DNA of 64,000 nucleotides from Chloroflexota bacterium. Lineage in GTDB: Bacteria; Chloroflexota; UBA6077; FW602-bin22; CADDYW01. Below the pieces are notes generated by a model. It ran no database searches and was not told where the DNA came from. It saw only the letters and a list, made by a program, of their open reading frames with translations. Location of the stretch: the NCBI GenBank assembly GCA_021324795.1, contig JAJPIK010000086.1:1-64000 (forward strand). Reading direction: 5' to 3'. The position numbers and the translations under genes were made by a program. Positions 7,363-15,699 of the stretch are shown here, piece after piece; the first letter of the stretch is position 1, and each line of letters starts with the position of its first letter.

Positions 7363-9770
7363 AGTCCGCTACCGCCTACGGAGAGCTGAAAGCGAGTGAA
7401 GGTCGCCGTCGTGCTCGCCGAGGATGCCGGCTTGTAATGGAAGCGGAGGCGCACCGTGCCGGTCGCCGAGACAAAGCGCTCAGCGTTAGGGATCGTCAGA
7501 TCACCGGTGCTGAAGGGAACATTCTCCCAGGTCGAGAGGCGCCAGTTAAAAACATCGAGGGTGCCACTGACCGCTGAATCGGCGCTGGTGCTCAACGTGA
7601 GCGTTTGCGGTGCGAAGCGTGATCGCTGGACCGGCAGGGTGAATTCGAAAGCCGCGGTCTCGCCGGAATTGATCGTGAGACGATTGTTGCTGTTAAGCGA
7701 GCGATTTCCATAAGAGGGAGTAAGCGCTTGCTGGTCGATCAGTTGACTGGGAATGGTGTGCATCCCGGCCGGAACCTGGAGGGGGAGACTGGTGATGTAC
7801 AGAACGTTCTGATGTGCTTCCTCACCGGTGTCCGGGTTTTTCACTGGATCGAGCGATTCTCCCAGCCAGCCAATGACGCTAATCGGGCTTAGCTCGATGC
7901 GCTGACTATAGATCTGGCGTGGGGAGAACGCGGCCGTAAGAATGTCGTAGCGGATACCGTGCTGAGAGGCGGGATACAACTGGTCCGGGATTCGCGAGGT
8001 ATCTCGGAAGCCAACCGGCGAGGCAGGACCGAAGCGCACTGATATGGGATGACTTTGACCCGGGCGCAGGTCCCCCAGTTTCTGGACTGAGTTATTAACG
8101 ATCAAGGCTGCATCGTAAAGGGTGCTGGGAAGGCCATTAGTGACCGAGCCGGTGAGCTGATTGCCGTCAAGCACGATTGATCCACCAATCGTTCCCGGGG
8201 TGCTCACTTGACTATCCACTGCGAAGCTGCGCAAGATCCCTGGCTCGAGATCAATCCCTTGAACGCTCGTCGTACCCCCCTGAGCGACGAGCAGCGCGGT
8301 GGGGCGATTGGCGAGATTGAGTTGAGTTTGAAAGGACGTGCTCTGAATAAGGAAAGGCCCCATGTTCTCGGATAATAGCGAGTCTGCCGATGCGCTGATC
8401 TGGGCACGCTGAGAGTGAAGAGCGTAGACTCCGACAAAGCTATGGGCTAGGCCGACTCTCCCACCATCCCAAGTACGAGCGATCGAGACTTGGCTGACAA
8501 CAACATCGCTTTGGCGATGGTGATTCGCGTAGACGAGAGCGCCCACGGTTGTCGATACAGCCAGCACCGGAACAGACCAGAGCATAAGATCGCGCCGGCC
8601 GAAGTGCGAAAGAAGCAGGAAATTCAATGGTCCAATAACCAGCGCGAAGAGGGCCATGGCCAGAATAAGGCGCTTGGCATTCGGATCGAGCCCACTACCG
8701 GCCTGAATCAACGCATCGCGCGGGAACTGGCCCCATTCTGCTCCGGGAGTAAAAAACGAGGCGAATGGCGGCGAAGCCGGCACGTAGGAGAGGATATAGG
8801 TCCAGAGCTGACTGGCCCCGGCCCAGCCACGGAGCGGATTTTCGGTTGGCGAGAGAGCAAGCATGAATACCGCTCCTTTCCCCCGCCGTCCGGCGACCAG
8901 GAGGGGCTGATTCTCATCGGCAGCGACAACTGTTCCACTGGTTACTTGAAGTTTGGCGGCGAGCCAGGGCCCGGTCTGGTTTGCCTGAACGCCGAGGTAG
9001 TTGGCTAGACCCGCGAGCGAGCTGACCGGCCCCGTCCCCTGGATGCGAGCCGGCAAAAGATCACTTGGCAGTCCTGCCACCGTTGCCGCGCCCGTCGCGC
9101 CCGTGCCGATTGCCAGCACCCCTCCCTCCTCGACCCAGCCGGTCAGGGCCGAGCTCTGGGAAGGTGTCAGGCCACGGGTGGTATAATCACTAACGATCAG
9201 ACAGTCGAGCGAGCGCAGGAGTTCGAAATTGTTTGGAAGATCAGGTAGATCCAGGTAAACGACGTGGGGATGGCGTTGACCGTCATCGAGGCTCAGGCCA
9301 TTGAGCGAGGCGTATGCTGCCTGGTTCGTTGAAATCACACCGCAGACTACCCAAGAAGGGTCAGGCCGCTGAAGGCTAACCTGTTGTTCCTGGAGAGTAT
9401 GACCGCTAGCTGCCAGGCGGACGTGCAACTGATCATAATAAGGGGGAACGTACACCGCGGTCGAGAAGCGCTTACTAGAATGCTGGGGAACAACGACCGG
9501 CACGCTGTAACTCATTGTTCCGGCTGAGATCGAAGAAGAGGAGGCCGCACCCTGGCCAGCCACCTGGCGCTGGACCGAGATCTCGACTGTCCCCGAGAGA
9601 TTCGGTCCGGAGTTTGTGACGTCGACCTCGACCGGTGCCCAGGTACCGGGCCGGACGATTCCCCCAAAGCCCGGTTGCACCGAAACCGAATACTGGTTGG
9701 CAGCCGCGACGGGTAGAGCCGGCGCTAAAAGCGCCAGAGCGAGGAATACACCCCACAGCCTCTTTATCAT
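7359..9770 (-). CDS. Large exported membrane-anchored protein of unknown function
   Basis: An 803-residue protein heading the operon. A signal peptide is clear at residues 1-24 (KRLWGVFLALALLAPALPVAAA). A beta-rich extracytoplasmic region follows, then a segment with ALTGWVEEGGVLAIGTGATG (about 207-226) that resembles the glutamine-amidotransferase-like fold of DUF4159/DUF4350-type proteins. Two membrane helices lie at about 365-410 (LILAMALFALVIGPLNFLLL and the following segment), and a long beta-rich C-terminal region completes it. BatA-type operons often carry such proteins. The start has GAGGGG upstream at SD distance and a promoter just before it. No catalytic motif is evident. Confidence 0.75.
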   Translation of the reverse strand: MIKRLWGVFLALALLAPALPVAAANQYSVSVQPGFGGIVRPGTWAPVEVDVTNSGPNLSGTVEISVQRQVAGQGAASSSSISAGTMSYSVPVVVPQHSSKRFSTAVYVPPYYDQLHVRLAASGHTLQEQQVSLQRPDPSWVVCGVISTNQAAYASLNGLSLDDGQRHPHVVYLDLPDLPNNFELLRSLDCLIVSDYTTRGLTPSQSSALTGWVEEGGVLAIGTGATGAATVAGLPSDLLPARIQGTGPVSSLAGLANYLGVQANQTGPWLAAKLQVTSGTVVAADENQPLLVAGRRGKGAVFMLALSPTENPLRGWAGASQLWTYILSYVPASPPFASFFTPGAEWGQFPRDALIQAGSGLDPNAKRLILAMALFALVIGPLNFLLLSHFGRRDLMLWSVPVLAVSTTVGALVYANHHRQSDVVVSQVSIARTWDGGRVGLAHSFVGVYALHSQRAQISASADSLLSENMGPFLIQSTSFQTQLNLANRPTALLVAQGGTTSVQGIDLEPGILRSFAVDSQVSTPGTIGGSIVLDGNQLTGSVTNGLPSTLYDAALIVNNSVQKLGDLRPGQSHPISVRFGPASPVGFRDTSRIPDQLYPASQHGIRYDILTAAFSPRQIYSQRIELSPISVIGWLGESLDPVKNPDTGEEAHQNVLYITSLPLQVPAGMHTIPSQLIDQQALTPSYGNRSLNSNNRLTINSGETAAFEFTLPVQRSRFAPQTLTLSTSADSAVSGTLDVFNWRLSTWENVPFSTGDLTIPNAERFVSATGTVRLRFHYKPASSASTTATFTRFQLSVGGSGL

Positions 9771-9812
9771 CTTGGGCCCCTCTACCGTACGAGGAAACGA
9801 ACGGTCCTTGTT

Positions 9813-9841
9813 ATTCTACGTAAAACGTGGCGTCCTGTCGA
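9813..9841 (-). promoter_or_regulatory. Promoter of the MoxR/ABC operon
   Basis: Read on the minus strand: -35 TCGACA (9841-9836), a 17-nt spacer, and -10 TAGAAT (9818-9813). Each hexamer matches the housekeeping consensus at 5 of 6 positions. The predicted start near 9806 leaves a leader of about 36 nt with GAGGGG before ATG 9770. This is the only good match in the gap and would serve the whole eight-gene operon. Confidence 0.6.
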
Positions 9842-9884
9842 GTAAACCGAGACCGAACTTTACAATTTCACACGGATTTTACAA

Positions 9885-9902
9885 AGTGAGTGATGCGTGA
9901 TG
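9885..9902 (+). repeat. Heptanucleotide repeat copy (AGTGATG type)
   Basis: AGTG followed by AGTGATG and CGTGATG, a period-7 array of two and a half units. It belongs to the dispersed family also seen at 10241, 11238, 24371 and 44170. Confidence 0.5.
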
Positions 9903-10240
9903 GCGAGTCCGTCCGAGCAATTGGTGGGGTTCATCGATGTGGCCCTTCTTCGAGCAGGTCATTCCGATCCGTTTCAGGCAGGGAGGAATTGGTGCCCGGC
10001 GTCTCCGAATTATGACTCCTTGCAGGGGGTGGGGCACCGATTTCTCAGCCGCTTTGCTTCATCAGAATACCATAAGTACGAACACCATAGTAGTTCTTCG
10101 AATGAATAGAAGGTAAACTGGAGATGAAAATCGCTGATCAACTCAACCTGACGACGGGAAAATCCGTGAGTTCGCCGACACAGCGCGGACGCCATGACGT
10201 AGAATAGTGTCCGAGCCAGGAAGGCGCCCTACCTCCGGTG

Positions 10241-10256
10241 CTCATCACTCGTTACT
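10241..10256 (-). repeat. Heptanucleotide repeat copy (AGTAACG-AGTGATG)
   Basis: Minus-strand reading AGTAACGAGTGATGAG, identical over 16 nt to part of the copy at 24371-24394. It lies just upstream of the dehydrogenase start. Confidence 0.6.
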
Positions 10257-10259
10257 CGC

Positions 10260-11246
10260 ATGCGGGAGGCAACGTTGGTCGTCAATAGCATTCAGAAGAG
10301 CATTCAGAAGGTCCTGGTGGTTGGTTCTGGCCTCATGGGACACGGCATCGGACAGACATTTGCACTCGGCGGTTACCAGGTAACGCTCAACGATCTCGAC
10401 GAGGAGCGTCTGCAACGAGCACTCGACGGAATTCGCCGCAATCTGAGCCTTTTCAGCGAAGAGGGCTTAGTGACCCCTGGTGATGCCGAGGCAGCGCTTG
10501 GCCGGATCAAGCTCGATGTGGATCTGCCCCGCGCGGCGCGGGAGGTCGACCTTGTCGTCGAGGCGACGTTTGAGGATCTAGAGGGTAAGCGCGGCGTTCT
10601 GCGCCGTCTGGGTGAATTGTGCCCGCCCCGGACCTTACTCGCCTCGAACACCTCCGGTCTGAGCGTGAATGCCATGGCCCCGGCGACAGGCCGGGCGGAC
10701 CGCTTCGTAGTGGCTCACTTCTGGAACCCACCCCACTTGATCCCGTTAGTCGAAGTCGTGCGGGGCGACAATACCGCCGAGTCGACGATTCAGACAATGG
10801 TCGCAGTGCTCCGCTCGATTGGCAAGGTGCCGGTCGTTGTCCAGAAAGATGTTCTCGGCTTCGTTGGCAATCGCCTCCAATACGCGCTCTTCCGCGAAGC
10901 GTTAGCGCTCGTCCAGAATGGCGTTTGCACGGCCGAGGACGTCGACACGGTCGTGAAAATGAGTTTTGGTCGCCGTTTGACCACCGCTGGCCCGCTCGAA
11001 ACCGCCGACATCAACGGCACCGACCTTTTCTATAGTATTTCTCAATACCTCTTTCCGGATCTCGACGCCTCTCGGGTTCCCCACCCCTTTTTCAAGCAGC
11101 TCATTGAAAAAGGGTACGTTGGCGTCAAGGTGGGCAAAGGCTTCCGCGACTGGCCCGGCGGGCTTGCCGACGAGATTCGCCAGCGCCGTGACCGCGAGCT
11201 CATCCGCTGGCTGAAAGTCGACCAGGAGTCTACGAGGAACGAGTGA
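10260..11246 (+). CDS. 3-hydroxyacyl-CoA (3-hydroxybutyryl-CoA) dehydrogenase
   Basis: A 328-residue NAD-dependent 3-hydroxyacyl-CoA dehydrogenase. The Rossmann motif VVGSGLMGHGIGQTFALGGY is at residues 19-38 and the catalytic His lies in VAHFWNPPHLIPLVEVV (about 151-167). The C-terminal dimerisation domain is present. Family length is about 285-320, so the product is full. ATG 10260 is given, but TTG 10275 is preceded by GGGAGG at 5 nt and may be the true start. It oxidises 3-hydroxyacyl-CoA to 3-oxoacyl-CoA in beta-oxidation or butyrate-type pathways. No other beta-oxidation gene is adjacent. Confidence 0.9.
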   Translation: MREATLVVNSIQKSIQKVLVVGSGLMGHGIGQTFALGGYQVTLNDLDEERLQRALDGIRRNLSLFSEEGLVTPGDAEAALGRIKLDVDLPRAAREVDLVVEATFEDLEGKRGVLRRLGELCPPRTLLASNTSGLSVNAMAPATGRADRFVVAHFWNPPHLIPLVEVVRGDNTAESTIQTMVAVLRSIGKVPVVVQKDVLGFVGNRLQYALFREALALVQNGVCTAEDVDTVVKMSFGRRLTTAGPLETADINGTDLFYSISQYLFPDLDASRVPHPFFKQLIEKGYVGVKVGKGFRDWPGGLADEIRQRRDRELIRWLKVDQESTRNE

Positions 11247-11257
11247 TGAATGATGAG
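11238..11257 (+). repeat. Heptanucleotide repeat copy across the dehydrogenase stop
   Basis: AACG then AGTGATG and AATGATG then AG. It encodes the last residues and stop of the 3-hydroxyacyl-CoA dehydrogenase and the in-frame stop just before the regulator relic. Confidence 0.6.
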
Positions 11258-12526
11258 CGCGGAGGCCCTCACCCTCCAAGAGACAGCGCTCGCCCTTGGT
11301 CAAGAGCTTGGCGATCAAAGGATCATCGCAACCGCCCTCGGTCGCCTTGCCCACCTCGCCTTCTTTCGCACGGAGTTTGAGCGTGGCGACGCTTGGGCCG
11401 CGGCGAGCTACGACCAGCACCGCTCGCTGGCCGACCGCTGGGGGATGGCCTTCGCGCTCGACGCCCGGGGCTTGATTGCCCGCAGCCAAGGGCGGGTCGA
11501 GGACGCCAGCCGCTATCTCCTTGGCAGCCTGAGCCTCTTCCGAGAGCAGGGGGATCGTTGGGGCGTTGCCCACGTCCTGACGGGCCTGGGACAACTCGCG
11601 CTGCACCGGGGAGATCACCGGCATGCCGAGCAATGCTGGGAGGAGCGCCTGCGCCTGTCGCGGGCGCTAGATAACAAGCTGGGAGTAGCGCACACCCTCG
11701 ATCTCCTGGCGACAGTCGCTCGAGATCGGGGTGACTACCCTCGGGCCGAGACCCTATTCGCCGAAAGCCTCGCGCTCCGTCGCAAGATCGGCGATCGCCA
11801 AGTGACCGCTTGGGTGCTCCAAGGGATGGGAGAGTTGGCCCTGCGGCGGGGCGATGCTCTGACGGCCTATACCCACCTGCGGGAAAGCCTGTTGTTGCGC
11901 GTCGAGATCGCCGAGCGCCCGGGGATAGTCGCGTCGCTGGTTGCTTTCGCACGCTTGGCGTGCGGTCCTCCTCCGGCCACGGCGTGCCCTCCGCTTCGCC
12001 GGTGCCGCGGCTGCCCTCTACCGAGTGGTTGGTCCATCTCTTGCTGCCCAGCACTATAGCCAGGGCGTCCTCTCGACCGCCCCCGAGGTCGAGCGTGCTC
12101 AGCAGCTGCTCGGTCGTGCCCAATGGACGGCCGCTTGGGAGGAGGGGGCAGCCATGATGCTAGAGCAGGCTGTCGCCGAGGCGCTCGGACTGGAGACCGA
12201 GCTTTCTGCCCCTGAGTGAGAAGACGAGCCCACCCCGGCCCGACTCGGTCACTGCGCCGGCGGTTGGTGCCCGGGGCGGCAGGAGGACTACTCCAGAGCC
12301 TTTGCCAACCGACCTGACTCGGCGACAGCGGGAGGTCGTGGCCCTGCTGGCGCACGGCTACCCCAATCGCCAGATTGCCGCGGCCCTGGTGATCACCGAG
12401 GGATCGGCCCATCTGCGCGTCGTTCGCCTCTTGAACAAGGTCGGATTCCACACCCATGCCCAGGTCGCAGCCTGGGCGGTTGCCCACCGCCTTGATTCCG
12501 GCCCCGCTCGCGAAGCCACCGACTGA
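11250..12526 (+). pseudogene. LuxR-family TPR regulator, truncated and frameshifted
   Basis: This is the remnant of a large ATPase/TPR/LuxR regulator. From 11250 to about 11940 one frame encodes tetratricopeptide-like repeats of about 40 residues (motifs such as ATALGRLAHLAF, AHVLTGLGQLALHRGD, AHTLDLLATVARDRGD). The family sequence continues in a second frame (RFAGAAAALYRVVGPSLAAQ to AVAEALGLETE, ending at 12219). The LuxR helix-turn-helix (LTRRQREVVALLAHGYPNRQ, then IAAALVITEG) appears in a third frame at 12302-12526. The N-terminal ATPase half is missing, and a stop codon immediately precedes 11250. At least two frame breaks plus the missing half make it non-functional as a whole. Confidence 0.8.
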
Positions 12527-12609
12527 TCGCTACGAGTTGACGGATACCGCCGGATTGATTCGCTCGGTTTGATATGTTGAGCTTACTTTGGCGTTGAGCG
12601 CATTGCCTC

Positions 12610-13308
12610 TCAGTTGACTTCTTGCTCTTGTCTTGTAAGCCATTGGGAAGCCGCTTCTCCGTCGTCTAATTCAACCTCGAACACCTCGCCAAAGTGACGC
12701 AAGAGGGCGGCTTCGGCTTGCTCGCGGCTGACTGGACGCTTGAGAAGCTTGGTAAGCGAGGTGACGCCGCGCTGGTGGATGCCGCATGGGATGATGTTGG
12801 CGAAGTAGCTCAGGTCGGTGCTGACGTTCAGGGCAAAGCCATGGCTGGTGACCCAATGCGAGACTCGCACCCCGATCGCCGCGATTTTGTCGGATTCGAC
12901 CCAGACGCCGGTGTATCGAGGGTCACGGTGGCCTTCGATCTCGAAGTCGGCCAGGCCGCGGATGATTGTCTCTTCGATCCGCCGCAGGTGCTGGTGGGTA
13001 TCCTTGCCGAGTCGAGTCAGGTGAATGATCGGATAGCCGACGAGCTGGCCCGGACCGTGGTAGGTCACGTCACCGCCCCGGTCGACCCAGAAGAGCTGGA
13101 CGCCCATTGTGCGCAATCTGGCCTCGTCGAGCAGAACGTTCTCAGCGTGGCCGCTTCGCCCCAACGTGTAAACGTGGGGATGCTCGACGAGGATCAAGAT
13201 GTCGGGAATCTCACCGGCGACTCGCGCGGCCACCGCCCGCCGCTGCAGCTCCCAGGCTTCGTGGTAATCCATCGTGCCCAGACGGAGTAGCCAGCAAGGG
13301 ACAGTCAT
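12610..13308 (-). CDS. lipB: Lipoyl(octanoyl) transferase LipB
   Basis: A 232-residue octanoyl-ACP:protein N-octanoyltransferase. The signature [21 protein letters not shown] lies at residues about 79-99. The catalytic Lys is in [10 protein letters not shown], and the catalytic Cys is in ANIIPCGI. It moves octanoate from ACP to lipoyl domains, and LipA then inserts sulfur. Its ATG overlaps the lipA stop by ATGA, so lipA and lipB are translationally coupled. The E2 gene two positions upstream carries the lipoyl domain these enzymes modify. Confidence 0.96.
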   Translation of the reverse strand: MTVPCWLLRLGTMDYHEAWELQRRAVAARVAGEIPDILILVEHPHVYTLGRSGHAENVLLDEARLRTMGVQLFWVDRGGDVTYHGPGQLVGYPIIHLTRLGKDTHQHLRRIEETIIRGLADFEIEGHRDPRYTGVWVESDKIAAIGVRVSHWVTSHGFALNVSTDLSYFANIIPCGIHQRGVTSLTKLLKRPVSREQAEAALLRHFGEVFEVELDDGEAASQWLTRQEQEVN

Positions 13309-14183
13309 GTCACCCGTTGAGCTTGTTCGTGGGCGTGGTAGGAGCTGCGGACGAGGGGGCCGGATTCGACGTGGCGGAAGCCGAGCGCTATACCCTCGGC
13401 CTTGATCTCGGCGAACTCCTCCGGTGGCACGTAGCGGACGATCGGTAGGTGGAACTCTGATGGGCGAAGGTACTGGCCAATGGTGACGATGTCGCAGTCG
13501 ACCGCTCGGAGATCGCGCAACGTTTCGCTAATCTCCTCGCGGGTCTCGCCCAGGCCAAGCATGATCCCAGACTTGGTTCGACCGTCCGGCCGCATCGCCT
13601 TGGCGCGCTGGAGTACTTCCAGCGAGCGTTCGTAGAACGCCTTCGCCCGGACCCGCCGCTGGAGCCGTTCGACCGTTTCCAGATTGTGATTGAGGATTTC
13701 CGGACCGGCGTCCATCACTGTCTGAAGCGCGGCTGCGTCGCCTTCGAAGTCCGGGATCAGCACCTCGACCGAGCAGGTCGGCAATCGGCGATGAATTGCC
13801 CGGATCGTCTCGGCGAAGACCTGAGCGCCACCGTCCGGCAGGTCGTCGCGGGCAACCGAGGTAATCACCGCGTGGCGCAAGCCCATTTTCACCACGGCAT
13901 CGGCAACCCGCTCTGGCTCCGCTTCGTCGACACCGACTGGAACGCCGGTGGTGATCGCGCAGAACCGACAGGCCCGGGTGCAGACCCGGCCGAGGATCAT
14001 CACCGTTGCGGTCCGATGCTCCCAGCACTCGCCAATATTCGGACAGTGTGCTTCCTCACAGACCGTGTGCAACCCGTGGGTACGCATGATGTTGGTGAGG
14101 TCGAGATAGTTCGGTCCGGTCGGGAAGCGCACGCGCAGCCAGTCAGGGCGCGGCAGCACTGGTAAAGGTTGGCGAGTGGTCAC
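13305..14183 (-). CDS. lipA: Lipoyl synthase LipA (radical SAM)
   Basis: A 292-residue radical-SAM lipoyl synthase. The auxiliary cluster is bound by [12 protein letters not shown] (CX4CX5C), the radical cluster by CTRACRFC (CX3CX2C), and the C-terminal RSSY that ligates the auxiliary cluster is present. The open frame extends to 14303 inside the E2 gene. GTG 14183 is preferred because AAGGAG lies 6 nt before it and the resulting N-terminus ([20 protein letters not shown]) fits the family. The SD overlaps the E2 stop. Confidence 0.96.
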   Translation of the reverse strand: MTTRQPLPVLPRPDWLRVRFPTGPNYLDLTNIMRTHGLHTVCEEAHCPNIGECWEHRTATVMILGRVCTRACRFCAITTGVPVGVDEAEPERVADAVVKMGLRHAVITSVARDDLPDGGAQVFAETIRAIHRRLPTCSVEVLIPDFEGDAAALQTVMDAGPEILNHNLETVERLQRRVRAKAFYERSLEVLQRAKAMRPDGRTKSGIMLGLGETREEISETLRDLRAVDCDIVTIGQYLRPSEFHLPIVRYVPPEEFAEIKAEGIALGFRHVESGPLVRSSYHAHEQAQRVT

Positions 14184-14194
14184 AATTTTCTCCT

Positions 14195-15400
14195 TTAATG
14201 TAGCGAGCTCCCCGGCCCCCAGGCTTCCAGCCGTCGCTTCACACTTTGGAGAAACCGTCCGGCGGTCAGCCCGTCCATAATCCGGTGATCGAAAGAGAGA
14301 CAAAGGTTCATGATCGAGCGAATTGCGATGGCGTCGTCGATGATCACCGGTTGCTTGGTGATCGCCTCCATATTCATAATAGCGGCCTGAGGATAGTTGA
14401 TGATCGGCTGGGAGGCGATCGAGCCGAACGCACCAGTGTTATTCACGGTGAACGTGCCGCCCTCGACATCTGAAACCGTGAGCTGACCGGCGCGGGCGCG
14501 CCCGACGACCTCGGCCAAGGCGTGGGCGAGACCAGCGATGCTCTTCTGATCGGTGTTGCGAATCACTGGTACTACCAGGCCGTCTTCCAGGGCAACCGCG
14601 ACGCCCAGGTTGATCTCGCGCTTGAGAATAATCCGGCCGTCGTTCCAGGTCGAGTTCACAATGGGAAACTCGCGCAGGCTTTCGGCCGCGGCTTTGAGGA
14701 CAAAAGGCACATAAGTCAGCTCGACGCCTTCAGTCCGTCGGAAGCGCTCCTTGCTTTCCTCGCGCAAACGAACCAGTCCGGTCACATCGGCTTCTAGCAT
14801 CAGCCAGGCATGCGGAATCTCGCGCACGCTTTGCGCCATACGTTGGGCGATCGTTCGACGCATCGGCGTCATCGGAATCTGATCTTCCGTCTCCGCCGAA
14901 CTCGTAGCCGTTGCCGTCGATACTGGCGCTGGGCTGACGATGCCCCCCGTGCTCGCCACCGGGTATTGCTGGAGGTAAGCTTCGACATCCTCGCGGGTTA
15001 CTCTCCCGCCCAACCCGGTCCCCCGGATCAATCGCAAATCCAGATTGTGCTCCCGTGCCAGCTTGCGCACCAGCGGGGAGGTGCGGGGTGTCTCCTGGTC
15101 GCCGTCGCTGACCGTCTCGGCTTCGCTACGACTCGTCACCCCAACTGCCTCCGGTCGCGCTTCCCCGGCCACTGTGACGTAAGCAATCTCCTGGCCAACC
15201 GCGACGACTGTGCCTTCGGCCGCGTTGATCCGTTCGAGGGTGCCAGCGACCGGCGAGGGAATCTCGGCATTAACTTTGTCGGTGATCACTTCAACTAAAG
15301 GCTCATCCCGCTCGATCCGATCCCCCGGTTTTTTCAGCCAGCGACCAATCGTTCCTTCGGTGACGGACTCGCCAAGCTGGGGCATGGTGATCGACGGCAT
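14195..15400 (-). CDS. 2-oxoacid dehydrogenase E2 (dihydrolipoyl acyltransferase)
   Basis: A 401-residue E2. An N-terminal lipoyl domain has Lys42 in [15 protein letters not shown] as the lipoylation site. A peripheral-subunit-binding domain lies at about 108-145 ([20 protein letters not shown], then [12 protein letters not shown]). The C-terminal acyltransferase domain ends with [10 protein letters not shown], His372 and Asp376 being catalytic. A Ser/Thr/Ala-rich linker separates the domains. The branched-chain or acetoin/pyruvate specificity cannot be fixed by eye. It heads the E2-lipA-lipB unit. The E1 genes lie 3.6 kb away on the same strand and E3 is not in the window. Confidence 0.93.
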   Translation of the reverse strand: MPSITMPQLGESVTEGTIGRWLKKPGDRIERDEPLVEVITDKVNAEIPSPVAGTLERINAAEGTVVAVGQEIAYVTVAGEARPEAVGVTSRSEAETVSDGDQETPRTSPLVRKLAREHNLDLRLIRGTGLGGRVTREDVEAYLQQYPVASTGGIVSPAPVSTATATSSAETEDQIPMTPMRRTIAQRMAQSVREIPHAWLMLEADVTGLVRLREESKERFRRTEGVELTYVPFVLKAAAESLREFPIVNSTWNDGRIILKREINLGVAVALEDGLVVPVIRNTDQKSIAGLAHALAEVVGRARAGQLTVSDVEGGTFTVNNTGAFGSIASQPIINYPQAAIMNMEAITKQPVIIDDAIAIRSIMNLCLSFDHRIMDGLTAGRFLQSVKRRLEAWGPGSSLH

Positions 15401-15435
15401 TGTGACAACCTCCGGATGGCAGCGTCCCGGGTCCG

Positions 15436-15478
15436 TGTTCTCAAGAACATACTACCGAATGGCTTGAGCTAGGTGCAA
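15436..15478 (-). promoter_or_regulatory. E2-lipA-lipB promoter with inverted repeat
   Basis: Minus strand: -35 TTGCAC (15478-15473), an 18-nt spacer, and -10 TAGTAT (15454-15449), each 4 of 6 to consensus. The dyad TGTTCT-CA-AGAACA (15436-15449) begins at the end of the -10 and covers the expected transcription start. That placement suits a repressor operator, about 36-50 nt before ATG 15400. Confidence 0.4.
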
Positions 15479-15504
15479 GTGAAACTCTCTGGAAACGAAA
15501 AGAT

Positions 15505-15567
15505 GCACAACAAGTGCCAGGAAGGCTGCCTCTCGGGGGCAGCCAGGCCGGTCTTTTCGATTTTTTT
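15505..15567 (+). other. Tandem hairpins followed by a T-tract (possible structured RNA)
   Basis: On the plus strand a small hairpin GCAC-aacaa-GTGC (15505-15517) is followed by a 7-bp stem GGCTGCC (15524-15530)/GGCAGCC (15538-15544) and, 16 nt later, seven Ts (15561-15567). The T-tract is too far from the stem for a classical terminator. No known riboswitch consensus was recognised. It lies in the gap between divergent genes. Confidence 0.3.
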
Positions 15568-15614
15568 ATCATTCACAACCTAAAGTTAACCCTCGATTTA
15601 CCAAGACTAGTCGG

Positions 15615-15626
15615 CCTAGCGCTAGG
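15615..15626. promoter_or_regulatory. Perfect 12-bp palindrome
   Basis: CCTAGCGCTAGG is self-complementary over 12 bp and lies about 75 nt before the start of the TPT-repeat protein gene. It is a possible operator; no regulator is identified. Confidence 0.25.
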
Positions 15627-15699
15627 ATGGCCTCATTCAGGATAGTTTGCGCGTCGCTTCATCTCGGCTGGATGGCCCCAGGCGGCCAGGAAGGATGAC

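Larger units (their letters stand above)
9842..10259. other. Intergenic region between divergent operons
   Basis: About 420 bp with no convincing gene. A 70-codon frame at 9897-10109 has no family resemblance or SD. The region holds two copies of the dispersed heptanucleotide repeat (9885-9902 and 10241-10256). No clear promoter for the downstream dehydrogenase was found. Confidence 0.5.

Noticed and set aside
9897-10109. 70-codon frame in the gap before the acyl-CoA dehydrogenase
   Set aside because: No SD, no conserved features, and it starts within a heptanucleotide repeat.
15524-15567. Intrinsic terminator
   Set aside because: The T-tract is 16 nt away from the stem and no upstream plus-strand gene ends there; listed instead as an unassigned structure.
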